Part shown: piece by piece, positions 1 to 9,442 of the stretch | Layout of the letters: each line of letters opens with the position of its first letter | Numbering within the stretch: position 1 is the first letter of the stretch | Origin: Planctomyces sp. | Lineage (GTDB): Bacteria > Planctomycetota > Planctomycetia > Planctomycetales > Planctomycetaceae | Reading direction: 5' to 3' | Length of the DNA: 64,000 nt | Assembly: GCA_019636235.1 (NCBI GenBank) | Contig: JAHBXW010000023.1 | Location: forward strand, 23,844 to 87,843 | Translations under genes and position numbers: made by a program | Notes under the pieces: model-generated | Databases searched by the model: none | What the model was told of the DNA's origin: nothing | The model's input: only the letters and a program-made list of their open reading frames with translations

Positions 1-759
1 GCGCTGGGGGTCGAGAACGAAGTCGAACGGCTCGTCCGGCAGTCGGTGGGCCGCGGGACGGTGAACGTCAACCTGCGGATCGTCCGGCTGGACAGCGGCG
101 GCACGTCGCGGATCAACCGGGATCGGCTGATCGGCTACTGGAACGAATTCAATCAGGTCGCCAGGGATCTGCACCTGCCGGCGCCCACCGACATGGGCGC
201 GTTCCTCGAGCTGCCGGGCGTCATCTCGGAATCCAACGAGCCGCTGGTCGACAGCGAGCACTGGCCGCTGGTCGAGGCGGTCGTCCGCGACTGCCTGTCG
301 CAGCTGGGTTCGTTCCGGCAGCGCGAGGGCCGGGCGATGCGGGATGAGATGGCCGGACTGCTGGCCGCGCTGCAGGCCCGCACGGCCGTCGTGTCCGAAC
401 GCGCCTCGCAGGTGGTCGTCGAATACCGCGACAAGCTCAAGCAGCGGGTCACGGAACTGCTCCGGGAATCGGAAGTCATCGTGGGAGACGCGGACCTGAT
501 CCGCGAGGTCAGCCTGTTCGCCGATCGCTGCGACGTCACCGAGGAACTGGCGCGGCTGCGAAGCCACATCGAACAGTTCCAGCGGCTGCTGGACGCGACG
601 CCCAGCAGCGGGCGGCAACTGGAATTCCTCTGCCAGGAGCTGGTTCGCGAGCTGAACACGATCGGCTCGAAGGCCAACGACATCGCGATCGCACATGCGG
701 TCGTGGAGGGCAAGGCCGCCGTGGAGAAGATTCGCGAAATCGTCCAGAATGTGGAGTAG
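1..759 (+). CDS. yicC: YicC family endoribonuclease, 5' truncated by window edge
   Basis: The frame is open from base 1 to the stop at 759, so 252 residues are visible and roughly 40 N-terminal ones are missing compared with the usual length of about 290. The N-terminal part resembles the YicC_N domain (SVGRGTVNVNLRIVRL). The C-terminus carries the highly conserved DUF1732 segment FLCQELVRELNTIGSKAND followed by KAAVEKIREIVQNVE. YicC proteins are known as stress-related endoribonucleases; the sequence alone does not show the activity. The gene is followed after 59 bases by gmk and then rpoZ, an order seen in many bacteria, so it is probably the first visible gene of a housekeeping operon. Confidence 0.93.
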   Translation, partial: ALGVENEVERLVRQSVGRGTVNVNLRIVRLDSGGTSRINRDRLIGYWNEFNQVARDLHLPAPTDMGAFLELPGVISESNEPLVDSEHWPLVEAVVRDCLSQLGSFRQREGRAMRDEMAGLLAALQARTAVVSERASQVVVEYRDKLKQRVTELLRESEVIVGDADLIREVSLFADRCDVTEELARLRSHIEQFQRLLDATPSSGRQLEFLCQELVRELNTIGSKANDIAIAHAVVEGKAAVEKIREIVQNVE

Positions 760-818
760 CTTCGCGGGCCCGGGCCGTCCGGGTTCCATTGTGTTCCGTC
801 CGCTGTTGAACTTCGCCC

Positions 819-1433
819 GTGTCCTCCGTCCCCGGCTCATCGGCTTCCGGCCGCCAGCGCATCGTCGTCTTGTCCGGCCCCAGCGGCAGCGGCAAGACGA
901 CGATCGTCCATCGCTTGCTGAAGGACAGCCCGGCGCCGCTGCGAATGTCGGTGTCGGCGACGACGCGCCCGATGCGGAAAGGGGAGGTCGACGGCCGGGA
1001 CTACTATTTTCTGCCGCCCGAGGAGTTCGAGCGCCGGCGTCAGGCCGGCGAATTCCTGGAGTGGGCGGAAGTGCACAAAAGCGGCTTCTGGTATGGCACG
1101 CTGTGGTCCGAGGTGGATCGGGCCCGGGAGGCGGGGGCCTGGCCGCTGCTGGAGGTCGACGTGCAGGGCGCGCTGAACGTCATGGCACGTTACCCGGATG
1201 CCGTGTCGATCTTCCTGATGACGCCGTCCGTCGATGAATACGAGCAGCGGCTGCGCGGCCGCGGCACGGAGGATGACGCCGTGATCCAGCGTCGATTGCA
1301 GACGGCGCGGGAGGAGCTTAAACTGGCGGATTGCTATCGGTACCGGGTCATCAATGACGATCTGGACCGGGCTGTCGCGGAGATCTGCGGCCTGCTGGCC
1401 GATGAGGCGAAACAGACATGTACGACGAGTTGA
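819..1433 (+). CDS. gmk: Guanylate kinase
   Basis: A 204-residue protein of normal length for guanylate kinase, which phosphorylates GMP to GDP with ATP in the cytoplasm. The P-loop GPSGSGKT lies at residues 20-27. The GMP-binding segment [20 protein letters not shown] follows, and DVQGALNV matches the conserved lid/core segment. The start is GTG at 819, because the next in-frame ATG lies beyond the P-loop; no convincing ribosome binding site is visible. The 3' end overlaps rpoZ by 16 bases, which indicates co-transcription and probably coupled translation. The yicC-gmk-rpoZ-coaC order supports the call. Confidence 0.97.
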   Translation: MSSVPGSSASGRQRIVVLSGPSGSGKTTIVHRLLKDSPAPLRMSVSATTRPMRKGEVDGRDYYFLPPEEFERRRQAGEFLEWAEVHKSGFWYGTLWSEVDRAREAGAWPLLEVDVQGALNVMARYPDAVSIFLMTPSVDEYEQRLRGRGTEDDAVIQRRLQTAREELKLADCYRYRVINDDLDRAVAEICGLLADEAKQTCTTS

Positions 1434-1684
1434 AGGAAGAAAGCATCGTCAACAAGGTTGGCGGTCGGTTCAAGCTGTCGACGCTGATCCAGAAGCGTCT
1501 GGTGCAGTTGAATCGGGGTTCGCCGGTCCTGGTGGACACGCAGCACCGTCCGGGGATCGAGACGGTGATCCAGGAGATTCTGCAGGACAAGATCTACCTG
1601 GATTCGTCGCAGAACGTGGTGATGGCGGTCGACGACGCGCCGGACGTGATCGACGACGGCGGCCCGAACCTGGACGACCTGTAA
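1418..1684 (+). CDS. rpoZ: DNA-directed RNA polymerase omega subunit
   Basis: An 88-residue acidic small protein with an omega-like N-terminus ([20 protein letters not shown]) and an acidic tail ending DDL. Omega helps assemble the RNA polymerase beta' subunit. The segment [20 protein letters not shown] is the part corresponding to the RFxLxxxAxxRAxQL motif; the usual alanines are replaced here, as expected for a divergent planctomycete omega. The ATG at 1418 lies inside the end of gmk, a common arrangement for this gene pair. The call rests on this motif plus position between gmk and coaC. Confidence 0.88.
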   Translation: MYDELKEESIVNKVGGRFKLSTLIQKRLVQLNRGSPVLVDTQHRPGIETVIQEILQDKIYLDSSQNVVMAVDDAPDVIDDGGPNLDDL

Positions 1685-1717
1685 TCCGGTCGCCGATCCG
1701 CTGAAAGGCCGGCGGCC

Positions 1718-2302
1718 ATGTCATCAGAGCTGCAAGGGCGGGAAATCCTGCTGGGCGTCAGCGGGGGCATCGCCGCGTACAAATCCGCCGACCTCGCCAG
1801 CAAGCTCGTGCAGGCCGGGGCGCGGGTGACGACTGTGCTGACGTCCGCCGCCCAGCAGTTCATCGGCCGCACGACGTTCGAGGCGCTCACCGGGCGGCCG
1901 GTATACGTCGACATGTTCCAGCCGATCGAACATCCGATCGGCGAGCACATCGGCCTGGCGCGCCGGGCGGACGTCTACGTCATCGCCCCGGCCACGGCCG
2001 ACGTCATGGCCAAACTGGCCAACGGACACGCGGACGACCTGCTGACCACGCTCGCGCTGTCGACGATCTGCCCGCTGCTCGTCGCCCCGGCGATGAACAA
2101 CGACATGTGGGCCAAGCCCGCGGTGCAGCGGAATCTCCGCCAGCTCGACGCCGATGGCGTGCACATCGTCGGACCGGGAGAAGGCTGGCTGAGCTGCGGC
2201 GCGCGGGGCCCCGGCCGCATGGCGGAACCGGCCGAGATTCTCGCGGCCGTCGTGCAGCGCTGCGCCGCACTGCCCGCGAATTCCGGACCGGCCCCGGCCT
2301 GA
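1718..2302 (+). CDS. coaC: Phosphopantothenoylcysteine decarboxylase (stand-alone CoaC)
   Basis: A 194-residue flavoprotein of the HFCD family that decarboxylates 4'-phosphopantothenoylcysteine in coenzyme A synthesis. The FMN-binding start [11 protein letters not shown], the active-site histidine in HIGLARRAD (about H77), the PAMNNDMW motif (residues 124-131) and the substrate-clamp [15 protein letters not shown] with its cysteine are all present. The protein ends after the CoaC domain, so the CoaB synthetase half found in most bacterial CoaBC fusions must be encoded elsewhere. It follows rpoZ by 33 bases and probably belongs to the same operon. Confidence 0.95.
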   Translation: MSSELQGREILLGVSGGIAAYKSADLASKLVQAGARVTTVLTSAAQQFIGRTTFEALTGRPVYVDMFQPIEHPIGEHIGLARRADVYVIAPATADVMAKLANGHADDLLTTLALSTICPLLVAPAMNNDMWAKPAVQRNLRQLDADGVHIVGPGEGWLSCGARGPGRMAEPAEILAAVVQRCAALPANSGPAPA

Positions 2303-2351
2303 CATCTCCACGCAACCGGCCTTGTGCGATTTTTTTCCACGGACCGCATTG

Positions 2352-2843
2352 ATGCCGCCCGAAGTCTGCCTGCGAGAGGCCGTTCACCCCTCGGACCGCG
2401 ACGCCGTAAGACGCATTGTGACGGACTCGGGATTCTTCACGGCGGCCGAAGTGGACGTCGCGGTCGAACTTGTCGACGAACGGCTGGCGAAGGGCGAGGC
2501 GTCGGGCTACGAGTTCCTGTTCGCGGATCAGGATGGGGCTGTGGCGGGATACGCCTGCTACGGCGAGATCGCCTGCACTGTCGGCAGCTACGACCTGTAC
2601 TGGGTGGCCGTCGATCCGGCGCTCCAGCGGCAGGGGTTGGGGCGACGGCTGGTCGATGAAGTCGAACGTCGGATTGCAGAACGCCAGGGACGGAAGGCGT
2701 ACATCGAGACGTCCAGTCGCGCGCTCTACGAACCGACTCGCCAGTTCTACCTCCGCTGCGGCTACCGCGAGGTCGCCCGATTCCCGGACTTCTATGCTCC
2801 GGAGGACGACAAGGTCGTCTATGAGAAGTCGCTCAGCAGGTGA
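2352..2843 (+). CDS. GNAT family N-acetyltransferase
   Basis: About 163 residues from the ATG at 2352; an in-frame TTG at 2322 would add ten residues but has no better ribosome binding site. The acetyl-CoA-binding motif A is clear in YWVAVDPALQRQGLGRRLV (Q/RxxGxG). A motif-B-like segment YEPTRQFYLRCGYREVARFPDFY follows, as in single-domain GNAT acetyltransferases. The substrate cannot be told from sequence. It sits 50 bases after coaC on the same strand. Confidence 0.88.
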   Translation: MPPEVCLREAVHPSDRDAVRRIVTDSGFFTAAEVDVAVELVDERLAKGEASGYEFLFADQDGAVAGYACYGEIACTVGSYDLYWVAVDPALQRQGLGRRLVDEVERRIAERQGRKAYIETSSRALYEPTRQFYLRCGYREVARFPDFYAPEDDKVVYEKSLSR

Positions 2844-2939
2844 GCGCTGGCGGCGCCCGGCGGTCGCGAGGGGGCGCTGGCTGGCGGCGGCGCAGATTCG
2901 GAGTTGTCTCCAGGGGGGCCTTCCGACCATTCTCTCGGA

Positions 2940-4277
2940 ATGCTCAGCGCCTGCCTCGTATCGCTGCCCGCGGCGCCGGTGATCGATCCGGCGCTTCCCG
3001 GCGGCATTGGCGGCACGGAGACGCGCGCCTGGCTGTTCGCGCGGGCGCTGGCGCGGCGCGACGACTGCCGCGTGCAGTTCGTCGTCCGGCATTCGACGCC
3101 GCTCGTTCCTGACGTTCGCGACGGCGTCAGCCTGCGCACGTTCGTCGACCGTCGGCATCAGCTCGACGAGCAGGTCGGGCTGTGCGTCGAGCGCCGGGTT
3201 GGGTTTCCCTGGCTGCGGCTGAAGCGCTGGCGCTGGCCGCTGCTGTGGCAGGCGCCGCGGCTGGCTCTGCTGCGCGGCTTCGCGGGACCGCCCGACTGGA
3301 CGCGCCCCCACGATTTCTATCAGCGGATTGAGGCCGACGTCTTCGTGACGTTCGGCGTGCAGATGAATTCCGCGCGGGTGATCGCCTCCGCGCACGCGTC
3401 GGGACGGCCGGCGGTGCTCGTGATCGGCTCGGATGGCGACCTCGACGAGACATTCCTCACGCACCCGCAGGCCGTGAACTCCTATGGCGATCGCGGCGCG
3501 ACGTGCGCCTGGATCCTTCAACAGGCCGATGCAATCGTCTGCCAGACGGAATCGCAGCTGCGAAGGTTGCGGGACATCTTCGGGCGGGACGGGACGGTCG
3601 TCGCGAACCCGATTGACATCGCCGCATGGGACATCGCGGCAGACTCCCCGCCAGCGGTCGTTCCAGAGCGAGAGTTCGTCCTGTGGGTCGGCCGGGCGGA
3701 ACCGCATCACAAGCGGCCCATGCGATGCGTCGAACTGGCGCGGCTGTGCCCGGACCTGCGCTTCCTGATGATTCTGAACCCCCGGCTGGCGGATGAGGAG
3801 CGCCGGGTGCGGGAGGGGGCCGGGACGAATGTCACGATCCTCCAGACCGTTCCGGCCGACCGGATGCCGGCCGTGATGTCCCGCGCGGCCGCGCTCGTCA
3901 ACACGTCGGCGCTCGAGGGCTTTCCGAACACGTTTCTGCAGGCGGGCGCTGCGGGAAAGCCGGTTGTGTCGCTCGAGGTCGGCCGCGAATACCTGGAGGC
4001 CTCAGGCGGCGGCGCGTTCGCCGCAGGCAATCTGGAACTGGCGGCAGCGCGGCTCCGCGAATACGTACAGGATCTGGCGCTTCGCGATGAGACGGGCGCC
4101 CGGGGCCGGGATTGGGTGCGGGCTCATCACTCCGCGGACGCCCAGGCTGGCCGGCTGCTCGATGTCCTGCGCCGCGCCTCCCGAAACGGCCCGGAGCAAC
4201 CCGCCGAAACCAGCGGCGTCACCCCGTCCGCGGCAGGTCCAGGAACGAGCCGAACCGATCAAGCACCTGCAGTTTGA
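2940..4277 (+). CDS. Glycosyltransferase family 4 (GT-B fold)
   Basis: A 445-residue protein from the ATG at 2940; a TTG at 2904 would give 457 residues. The N-terminal domain has the glycine-rich GGIGGTETRAWLFARAL loop. The C-terminal domain has FVLWVGRAEPHHKRP, the usual opening of a nucleotide-sugar-binding Rossmann domain, and the GT4 signature SALEGFPNTFLQAGAAGKPVVS, in which the glutamate of the ExF/E-x7-E motif is visible. It likely transfers an activated sugar to a surface glycan or small molecule; donor and acceptor are unknown. Its last 59 bases overlap the end of recG on the other strand. Confidence 0.9.
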   Translation: MLSACLVSLPAAPVIDPALPGGIGGTETRAWLFARALARRDDCRVQFVVRHSTPLVPDVRDGVSLRTFVDRRHQLDEQVGLCVERRVGFPWLRLKRWRWPLLWQAPRLALLRGFAGPPDWTRPHDFYQRIEADVFVTFGVQMNSARVIASAHASGRPAVLVIGSDGDLDETFLTHPQAVNSYGDRGATCAWILQQADAIVCQTESQLRRLRDIFGRDGTVVANPIDIAAWDIAADSPPAVVPEREFVLWVGRAEPHHKRPMRCVELARLCPDLRFLMILNPRLADEERRVREGAGTNVTILQTVPADRMPAVMSRAAALVNTSALEGFPNTFLQAGAAGKPVVSLEVGREYLEASGGGAFAAGNLELAAARLREYVQDLALRDETGARGRDWVRAHHSADAQAGRLLDVLRRASRNGPEQPAETSGVTPSAAGPGTSRTDQAPAV

Positions 4278-6294
4278 GCGGCAGGAACTCGGGAGTATCG
4301 ATCGCCGCCGACTCCACCAGCGGGAACGCCGCGGCGCGGGCTTCCTCCAGCAGATCGCGGTCGCGGACCAGGTCCGCGGATCGCAGCGGCAATTCGCCGT
4401 GTTGACGAGTGCCCAGCACATCCCCCGGCCCGCGCAGCTCGAAATCCGCCTCGGCGATCCGGAAGCCGTCCGCCGACTGCTCGAGCGCCGACAGTCGCGA
4501 CGCCGCCTCCGGCGCGACAGCCTCGGAGAACAGGAAGCAGTACCCCTGGAATGAGCCGCGGGCGATCCGGCCGCGAAGCTGATGCAATTGCGACAGGCCG
4601 AACCGCTCGGCTTCGTGGACGATCATCAGCGTCGCGTTCGGCACGTCGACGCCGACTTCGATGACGGTCGTCGCGACCAGCGCCTGCAGGTCGCCGTTGC
4701 GGAACTGCTCCATCACACGGTCCCGCCGCTCGCGGTCCATCTGCCCGTGCACGAGCCCGATCGAATGTCCCTGAAGATCGCCGCCGCGCAACTCCTCGTA
4801 CACCTGCTCGGCGCCGGCTCCGGACCGCGCCGTCTCCTCAGCGTCGACCAGCGGGCAGACGACGTACAATTGCCGCCCCTGCCGGATCCGCTCGCGAACG
4901 AAGTCCCAGGCCTTGCGCCGCGAGGCCGGCCCCTGAATCCGCGACGTCACCACGCGCTGCCGGCCGGGGGGCAGATCGGACATCACCGACAGGTCCAGGT
5001 CGCCGAACTGCGTCAGGCACAGGCTGCGGGGAATGGGCGTCGCCGTCATCACCAGGACATGCGGCGGATGGCTCTCCTGCTCGGCAAACCGCGAGCGTTG
5101 CGCCACGCCGAACTTGTGTTGTTCGTCGATGACCGCGACGCCCAGGCGGCCGAACCTGACGCCGCTTTGAATGACGGCCTGCGTGCCGACGATGAGATCG
5201 AGTTCCCGGTCGGCGATCTGCCGCTGGATCTCCTTCCGCTGGGCCGCCGTGAGGTTGCCGGTGAGCAGCGCCCGTCGGACCCGGCTGCCGGCCAGCCAAT
5301 CATCAATGGTCCGCCAGTGCTGGCGGGCCAGAAGTTCGGTCGGCGTCATCAATACGGCCTGGTGTTCGTTGGCGACGGCGGCCAACATCGCATAGATCGC
5401 CACAACTGTTTTTCCGGCCCCGACATCGGCCTGCAGCAGCCGATGCATCGCACGCCCCGACGCCAGGTCGGCAGCGATGTCCCGGATCGCCGTTTCCTGC
5501 CCTGCGGTCAGCCGAAACGGAAACCGCCGGCGGATGCGGGCATCGATCTTGGCGGTCACTTCCAGCCGCGGAGCGTCGGACCGACGCCCCCACACGCGCC
5601 GCCGCAGCGCGACGCCCACCTGGAACTCAAACAGGTCGTCGAACAGCAACCGCCGCCTGCCGGCATCGTAGTCGGCGATCGCCCTGGGCAGGTGCACCTT
5701 CCGCAGCGCGTCGGCGAGCGGCGGCAGTTTCTGCTCGGTGCGGAATTCTTCGGGCAGCGGATCGGCAACGGCCGCCGCCCCCATTTCGACCGCCGCGCGG
5801 ACCACCCGCTGCATTTCGACCTGAGTCAGTCCTTCCGTCAGCCCGTACCGCGGGACGATGCCGCCGCTGGCCTGGTCGTCCTCCGCGGTCAGCATCTGCA
5901 CGCGCGGATGCGTGAACTCCCAGCGGCCGCGGTAGCGCTTCGGCTTGCCGGAGAACAGCACGTGCGTGCCCGGCGCCAGCTTTTGCCGCATCCAGGGCTG
6001 ATTGAACCACAGTCCGCGGACGAAGTCGTCGCGGCAGTCCAGCAGCACGGCGACCAGGTTTCCCTTTCGCGTTTCGCGGCCATCGCTTTCCGCGACGACG
6101 CCCCGCACCGTCTGCAGTTCCTCTTCGACGAGATCCGCCGGCGAGCGGACTTCCGTCAGGTCCAGCACGTCCCGAGGCAGCCGCCACAGGACGTCGGCCA
6201 CCGTCCGCAGCTCCAGCCGCCGCAGCAGCTCGGCCCGCGCCGGCCCGACGCCCGGCAGGAACTGCAGCGGCGTCTCAAGCGGGTTCTCAGACAT
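4219..6294 (-). CDS. recG: ATP-dependent DNA helicase RecG
   Basis: A 691-residue superfamily-2 helicase of typical RecG length that reverses stalled forks and branch-migrates Holliday junctions. The N-terminal segment FLPGVGPARAELLRRLELRTV is the usual RecG wedge-domain start. Motif I is DVGAGKTVV (about residue 291), motif II is DEQHKFGV (about 388), and motif III is MTATPIPRS. The C-terminal helicase motifs VATTVIEVGVDVPNA and QLRGRIARG are intact. The ATG at 6294 overlaps the rnhA stop (TGATG); a GTG at 6297 is also possible. It is translationally coupled to rnhA and converges with the glycosyltransferase gene. Confidence 0.97.
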   Translation of the reverse strand: MSENPLETPLQFLPGVGPARAELLRRLELRTVADVLWRLPRDVLDLTEVRSPADLVEEELQTVRGVVAESDGRETRKGNLVAVLLDCRDDFVRGLWFNQPWMRQKLAPGTHVLFSGKPKRYRGRWEFTHPRVQMLTAEDDQASGGIVPRYGLTEGLTQVEMQRVVRAAVEMGAAAVADPLPEEFRTEQKLPPLADALRKVHLPRAIADYDAGRRRLLFDDLFEFQVGVALRRRVWGRRSDAPRLEVTAKIDARIRRRFPFRLTAGQETAIRDIAADLASGRAMHRLLQADVGAGKTVVAIYAMLAAVANEHQAVLMTPTELLARQHWRTIDDWLAGSRVRRALLTGNLTAAQRKEIQRQIADRELDLIVGTQAVIQSGVRFGRLGVAVIDEQHKFGVAQRSRFAEQESHPPHVLVMTATPIPRSLCLTQFGDLDLSVMSDLPPGRQRVVTSRIQGPASRRKAWDFVRERIRQGRQLYVVCPLVDAEETARSGAGAEQVYEELRGGDLQGHSIGLVHGQMDRERRDRVMEQFRNGDLQALVATTVIEVGVDVPNATLMIVHEAERFGLSQLHQLRGRIARGSFQGYCFLFSEAVAPEAASRLSALEQSADGFRIAEADFELRGPGDVLGTRQHGELPLRSADLVRDRDLLEEARAAAFPLVESAAIDTPEFLPLKLQVLDRFGSFLDLPRTG

Positions 6295-6767
6295 CACCCC
6301 TCACGATACTGCCTCGACGCGGCCACCGCCAATTCGTCGCAGCGCTCGTTCTCCGGATGCCCGCTGTGCCCCTTCACCACCGTGAACGTCACATCGTGCT
6401 TGCTCAGAAGCCCATCCAGCTCCTGCCAGTATTCTACGTTCTTCAGTGGCTTCAGCCGCCCCCCCTCGCGCCGCTGCCAGCCGTTCCGCTTCCAGCCCGG
6501 CAGCCACTCGCGGCAGCCTTTGGCGACATACTGACTGTCGGTAATGACTTCAACCCGGCTCCGCGACGTCAGCGCGGACAGCCCGGAGATCACGCCCTGC
6601 AGCTCCATCTGGTTGTTAGTCGTCAGCGGCGCCCCGCCCGACGCCTCCCGCGACTTGCCGCTGGCCGGATGCCGCAGGATGTAAGCCCAGCCGCCGGGGC
6701 CGGGGTTCCCGCTGCACGCGCCATCGGTGAACAACTGCACGAAGGGAAGGTTCGAAGCGGCGGTCAT
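6294..6767 (-). CDS. rnhA: Ribonuclease HI
   Basis: A 157-residue enzyme that cleaves the RNA strand of RNA/DNA hybrids. All catalytic positions are visible: D15 in TDGACSGNPGPGGW, E55 in NNQMEL, D77 in TDSQYV, and D144 in ENERCDELA. The loop histidine H134 is in KGHSGHPEN. A basic handle region is present around GWKRNGWQRR. Its stop codon overlaps the start of recG, so both are likely made from one mRNA and act on R-loops and replication intermediates. Confidence 0.97.
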   Translation of the reverse strand: MTAASNLPFVQLFTDGACSGNPGPGGWAYILRHPASGKSREASGGAPLTTNNQMELQGVISGLSALTSRSRVEVITDSQYVAKGCREWLPGWKRNGWQRREGGRLKPLKNVEYWQELDGLLSKHDVTFTVVKGHSGHPENERCDELAVAASRQYREG

Positions 6768-6808
6768 TCGGTCAAATCCGTCGTCATCCTGACAGTGGGA
6801 AATCGAGC

Positions 6809-7540
6809 CTATTCCGCAGGGCGGACGCCGACCTCATCGAGATGCGCCAGCAGGTCCGCCGGATCCTCGTAGACGCGGTAGGCCCCCGCCCGCGCCAGTT
6901 CGTCCTCGCCGTAGCCGCCGGACAGCAGGCCGATCCCCAGCGCCCGGGCGCGGCGGGCAGCCAGCAGGTCCCACACGCTGTCCCCCACCACGACCGTGTT
7001 CTCGATTGGAAACTCCAGCCGTGCGGCCGCGGCCAGAAACAGGTCCGGATCGGGCTTCGCGTATCGGACCTGATCGCGGGTGACGACTGTCGCCGTGTCG
7101 GCCACGCCCAGCGCCCGGAGCGCCGGCGCGGCGCTGTCCGTCTTGCCGCTCGTGGCGATCGCCCACGGGACGCCCTGATTCGTCAACGCTGTCAGCAGTT
7201 CTCGCGCTCCCGGCAGCGGGCGCAACTGGCGGGCCAGTTTGTTGTAAGCCTCCGCATGCAGTTTCTGCATCCGCTCGACCGATTCGGGGGACACCGGATG
7301 GCCGATCTCCCGCAGCAGGGCGTTGATGAACAGCCCGCCGCTCATGCCGATGCGGCGATGAATCCGCCAGACGGCCAGGCCCACGCCCGCGGCCTCCAGC
7401 GCCTCCCGCCACGCCAGGACGTGCAGGTACACGCTGTCGACCAGCGTGCCGTCGAGGTCAAACAGAAACGCGATGCTGGATCGATCCGGACTGTGGAGCG
7501 CGCGGGCTGCGGCCGCGGGATCAGGAGTGGCTGGGGACAT
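6809..7540 (-). CDS. HAD-superfamily hydrolase (phosphoglycolate-phosphatase-like)
   Basis: A 243-residue cytoplasmic phosphatase with a 20-residue extension before the HAD core. Motif I DLDGTLVDS (nucleophile D28, acid/base D30), motif II in AIATSGK, motif III lysine in RYAKPDPDLF and motif IV VGDSVWDLLAA are all present. A helical cap domain lies between motifs I and II. The closest general match in memory is the Gph/beta-phosphoglucomutase branch; the substrate is not determinable. It precedes rnhA and recG by about 40 bases on the same strand and may be co-transcribed with them. Confidence 0.92.
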   Translation of the reverse strand: MSPATPDPAAAARALHSPDRSSIAFLFDLDGTLVDSVYLHVLAWREALEAAGVGLAVWRIHRRIGMSGGLFINALLREIGHPVSPESVERMQKLHAEAYNKLARQLRPLPGARELLTALTNQGVPWAIATSGKTDSAAPALRALGVADTATVVTRDQVRYAKPDPDLFLAAAARLEFPIENTVVVGDSVWDLLAARRARALGIGLLSGGYGEDELARAGAYRVYEDPADLLAHLDEVGVRPAE

Positions 7541-7748
7541 GACGGGACTTTCGGAACATCGGGGCGCGAAAGCCGGTCGGCGCGCCCCCAGACGCTTCTA
7601 ACGCTTCGGTTCGGAAAACGGAACCGCGCGGCCGGGAATCGGCTGCGCATCGGACGCCTGGCGTTTCGCGACGCGACGGGCCGCGGACCCTATCATGGCG
7701 GGCCGAGAGAGAGGCAGGACGGGCCGGAGACCATTGAAAGACGCTGGC

Positions 7749-9050
7749 ATGGAGAAGCGGGAATCACGCAGCCTGTTCGGCGATGAAGCACCTCGGCCGC
7801 CAGAGCCGCCGGCCGCCGATGCGCCGCTCGCGGACCGGATGCGTCCTAGGACGATCGACGAATTCGTCGGTCAGGAGCATCTGCTGGGAGCAGACCGGCT
7901 GGTGCGGCGGCTCATCGAAGGCCGCGCTCCGCTGCCGTCGCTGATCCTGTGGGGCGGACCGGGCACGGGCAAGACGACGCTGGCGCGGCTGCTGGCGCTG
8001 CAGACGTCGGCCAGGTTCGTGCCCATTTCCGCGGTGCTGTCCGGCGTGAAGGATCTCCGGGAGGCGATCGCCGAGGCCCGGACCGAACGCCGCCGCGGCC
8101 GGAAAACGATTCTCTTCGTCGACGAGATTCATCGGTTCAACAAGTCCCAGCAGGACGCGCTGCTGCCGGCCGTCGAGGATGGAACCGTCACGCTGATCGG
8201 CGCAACGACGGAGAATCCGTCGTTCGAGGTGAATTCCGCCCTGCTCTCGCGTTCGCGGGTGCTGTCCTTGAATCCGCTCAGCGAGGAGGAGGTGGGGACT
8301 GTGCTGCGTCGGGCGCTTGCGGACGCGGAGCGCGGGCTGGGAGGCCTGCATCCGGCCGTTTCCGAAGCGGACGTGCTGCGTCTGGCCCGGATCGCCGGCG
8401 GGGATGCGCGGGTCGCGCTGACGGCGCTGGAGACGGCCGCGACGGCCACGTCCCCGGACGCGACCGGCACGCGCGTGATCTCCTGGGAGCTGTTGTCCGA
8501 GGCGCTGGGGCGGGCGCGGTTCGCCTACGACAAGGGGGGCGAAGACCACTACAACCTGGCGTCAGCGCTCATCAAGTCGGTGCGGAACAGCGATCCCAAC
8601 GCCAGCCTGTACTGGCTGGCGCGGCTGATCGAGGGGGGCGCGGACCCGCTGTTCATCGCGCGGCGGCTGTGCATTCTGGCGTCCGAAGATATTGGTCTGG
8701 CCGATCCGCAGGCGCTGACGCAGGCCGCTGCGGCGGCGCAGGTTGTGCATCTGATTGGCCTGCCGGAGGGGCTGTTTCCGCTGTCGCAGGCGACGCTGTA
8801 CCTGGCGCGGGCGCCGAAGTCGAACGCGATTCTCCGCGCGTATGAGGCCGCGCGGGTTGATGCGCAGGCGACGGCCCGGGAGCCCGTGCCGCTGCATTTG
8901 CGCAACGCGGTGACGCCGCTGATGCGGGCGGGCGGTTACGGGGAGGGATATCGCTACGCGCACGACGATCCGGCGGCGAGCGCGGAGATGCGCTGCCTGC
9001 CGGAGTCGCTGGCGGGGAAGGCGTATGTGGACGGGACGGGTTCGTCGTGA
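7749..9050 (+). CDS. rarA: Replication-associated recombination protein A (RarA/MgsA)
   Basis: A 433-residue AAA+ ATPase acting at stalled replication forks. The family start is well preserved (SLFGDEA, then [16 protein letters not shown]). Walker A is GGPGTGKTT, Walker B is [12 protein letters not shown], and sensor 1 is [12 protein letters not shown], a RarA hallmark. The C-terminal segment [20 protein letters not shown] is also characteristic. The ATG at 7749 is chosen because the family begins close to the SLFG motif. An upstream in-frame ATG at 7695 would add 18 basic residues. Confidence 0.96.
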   Translation: MEKRESRSLFGDEAPRPPEPPAADAPLADRMRPRTIDEFVGQEHLLGADRLVRRLIEGRAPLPSLILWGGPGTGKTTLARLLALQTSARFVPISAVLSGVKDLREAIAEARTERRRGRKTILFVDEIHRFNKSQQDALLPAVEDGTVTLIGATTENPSFEVNSALLSRSRVLSLNPLSEEEVGTVLRRALADAERGLGGLHPAVSEADVLRLARIAGGDARVALTALETAATATSPDATGTRVISWELLSEALGRARFAYDKGGEDHYNLASALIKSVRNSDPNASLYWLARLIEGGADPLFIARRLCILASEDIGLADPQALTQAAAAAQVVHLIGLPEGLFPLSQATLYLARAPKSNAILRAYEAARVDAQATAREPVPLHLRNAVTPLMRAGGYGEGYRYAHDDPAASAEMRCLPESLAGKAYVDGTGSS

Positions 9051-9089
9051 GCGCAGCGTTGCGGTCGACGCAATGCGTCGCCGAACCGA

Positions 9090-9419
9090 TCAAGTCGGAG
9101 GCTCAATTGCCTCAACTTCATAAATGAAGCACGTCCGCACTCGAACCGTCGCGACAACGGAAGAGACCATCGTGCTCCCCACGTGTCTTGCGGTGCCAGG
9201 CGATTGTGCAACACACCCCAGCGTAAAGGGAGTTCCGAGCGGCCCATTTGTGGCGTCGCGACACTGCGCCGTGGGATTGCCCATGTTTGCAAAGTGCGAT
9301 TCTTTCGTATGGTCCCATGTGACAGTTGCATCAACCGTGACGACCCTCATTCCCGATCCAGGGGGAGTTTCTCGAACCGTGACGACCAGCGGATCAATCT
9401 TCCCAGAGCCAACAGGCAT
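9090..9419 (-). CDS. Hypothetical small protein downstream of the kinase gene
   Basis: A possible 109-residue protein starting 23 bases after the kinase stop. An AAAGGG-like ribosome binding site lies about 8 bases before the ATG at 9419. The predicted protein is rich in short beta-strand-like stretches (PLVVTVRET, MRVVTVDATVTW) and has three cysteines. No family is recognised. Base composition is lower in GC than the neighbours. The opposite strand is also open over much of this interval, so the call is weak. Confidence 0.35.
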   Translation of the reverse strand: MPVGSGKIDPLVVTVRETPPGSGMRVVTVDATVTWDHTKESHFANMGNPTAQCRDATNGPLGTPFTLGCVAQSPGTARHVGSTMVSSVVATVRVRTCFIYEVEAIEPPT

Positions 9420-9442
9420 ACAGGCGCCCTTTCACAAAATGG

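Noticed and set aside
4582..6534. A 650-codon open frame opposite recG and rnhA
   Set aside because: Same reason; recG motifs are complete on the minus strand.
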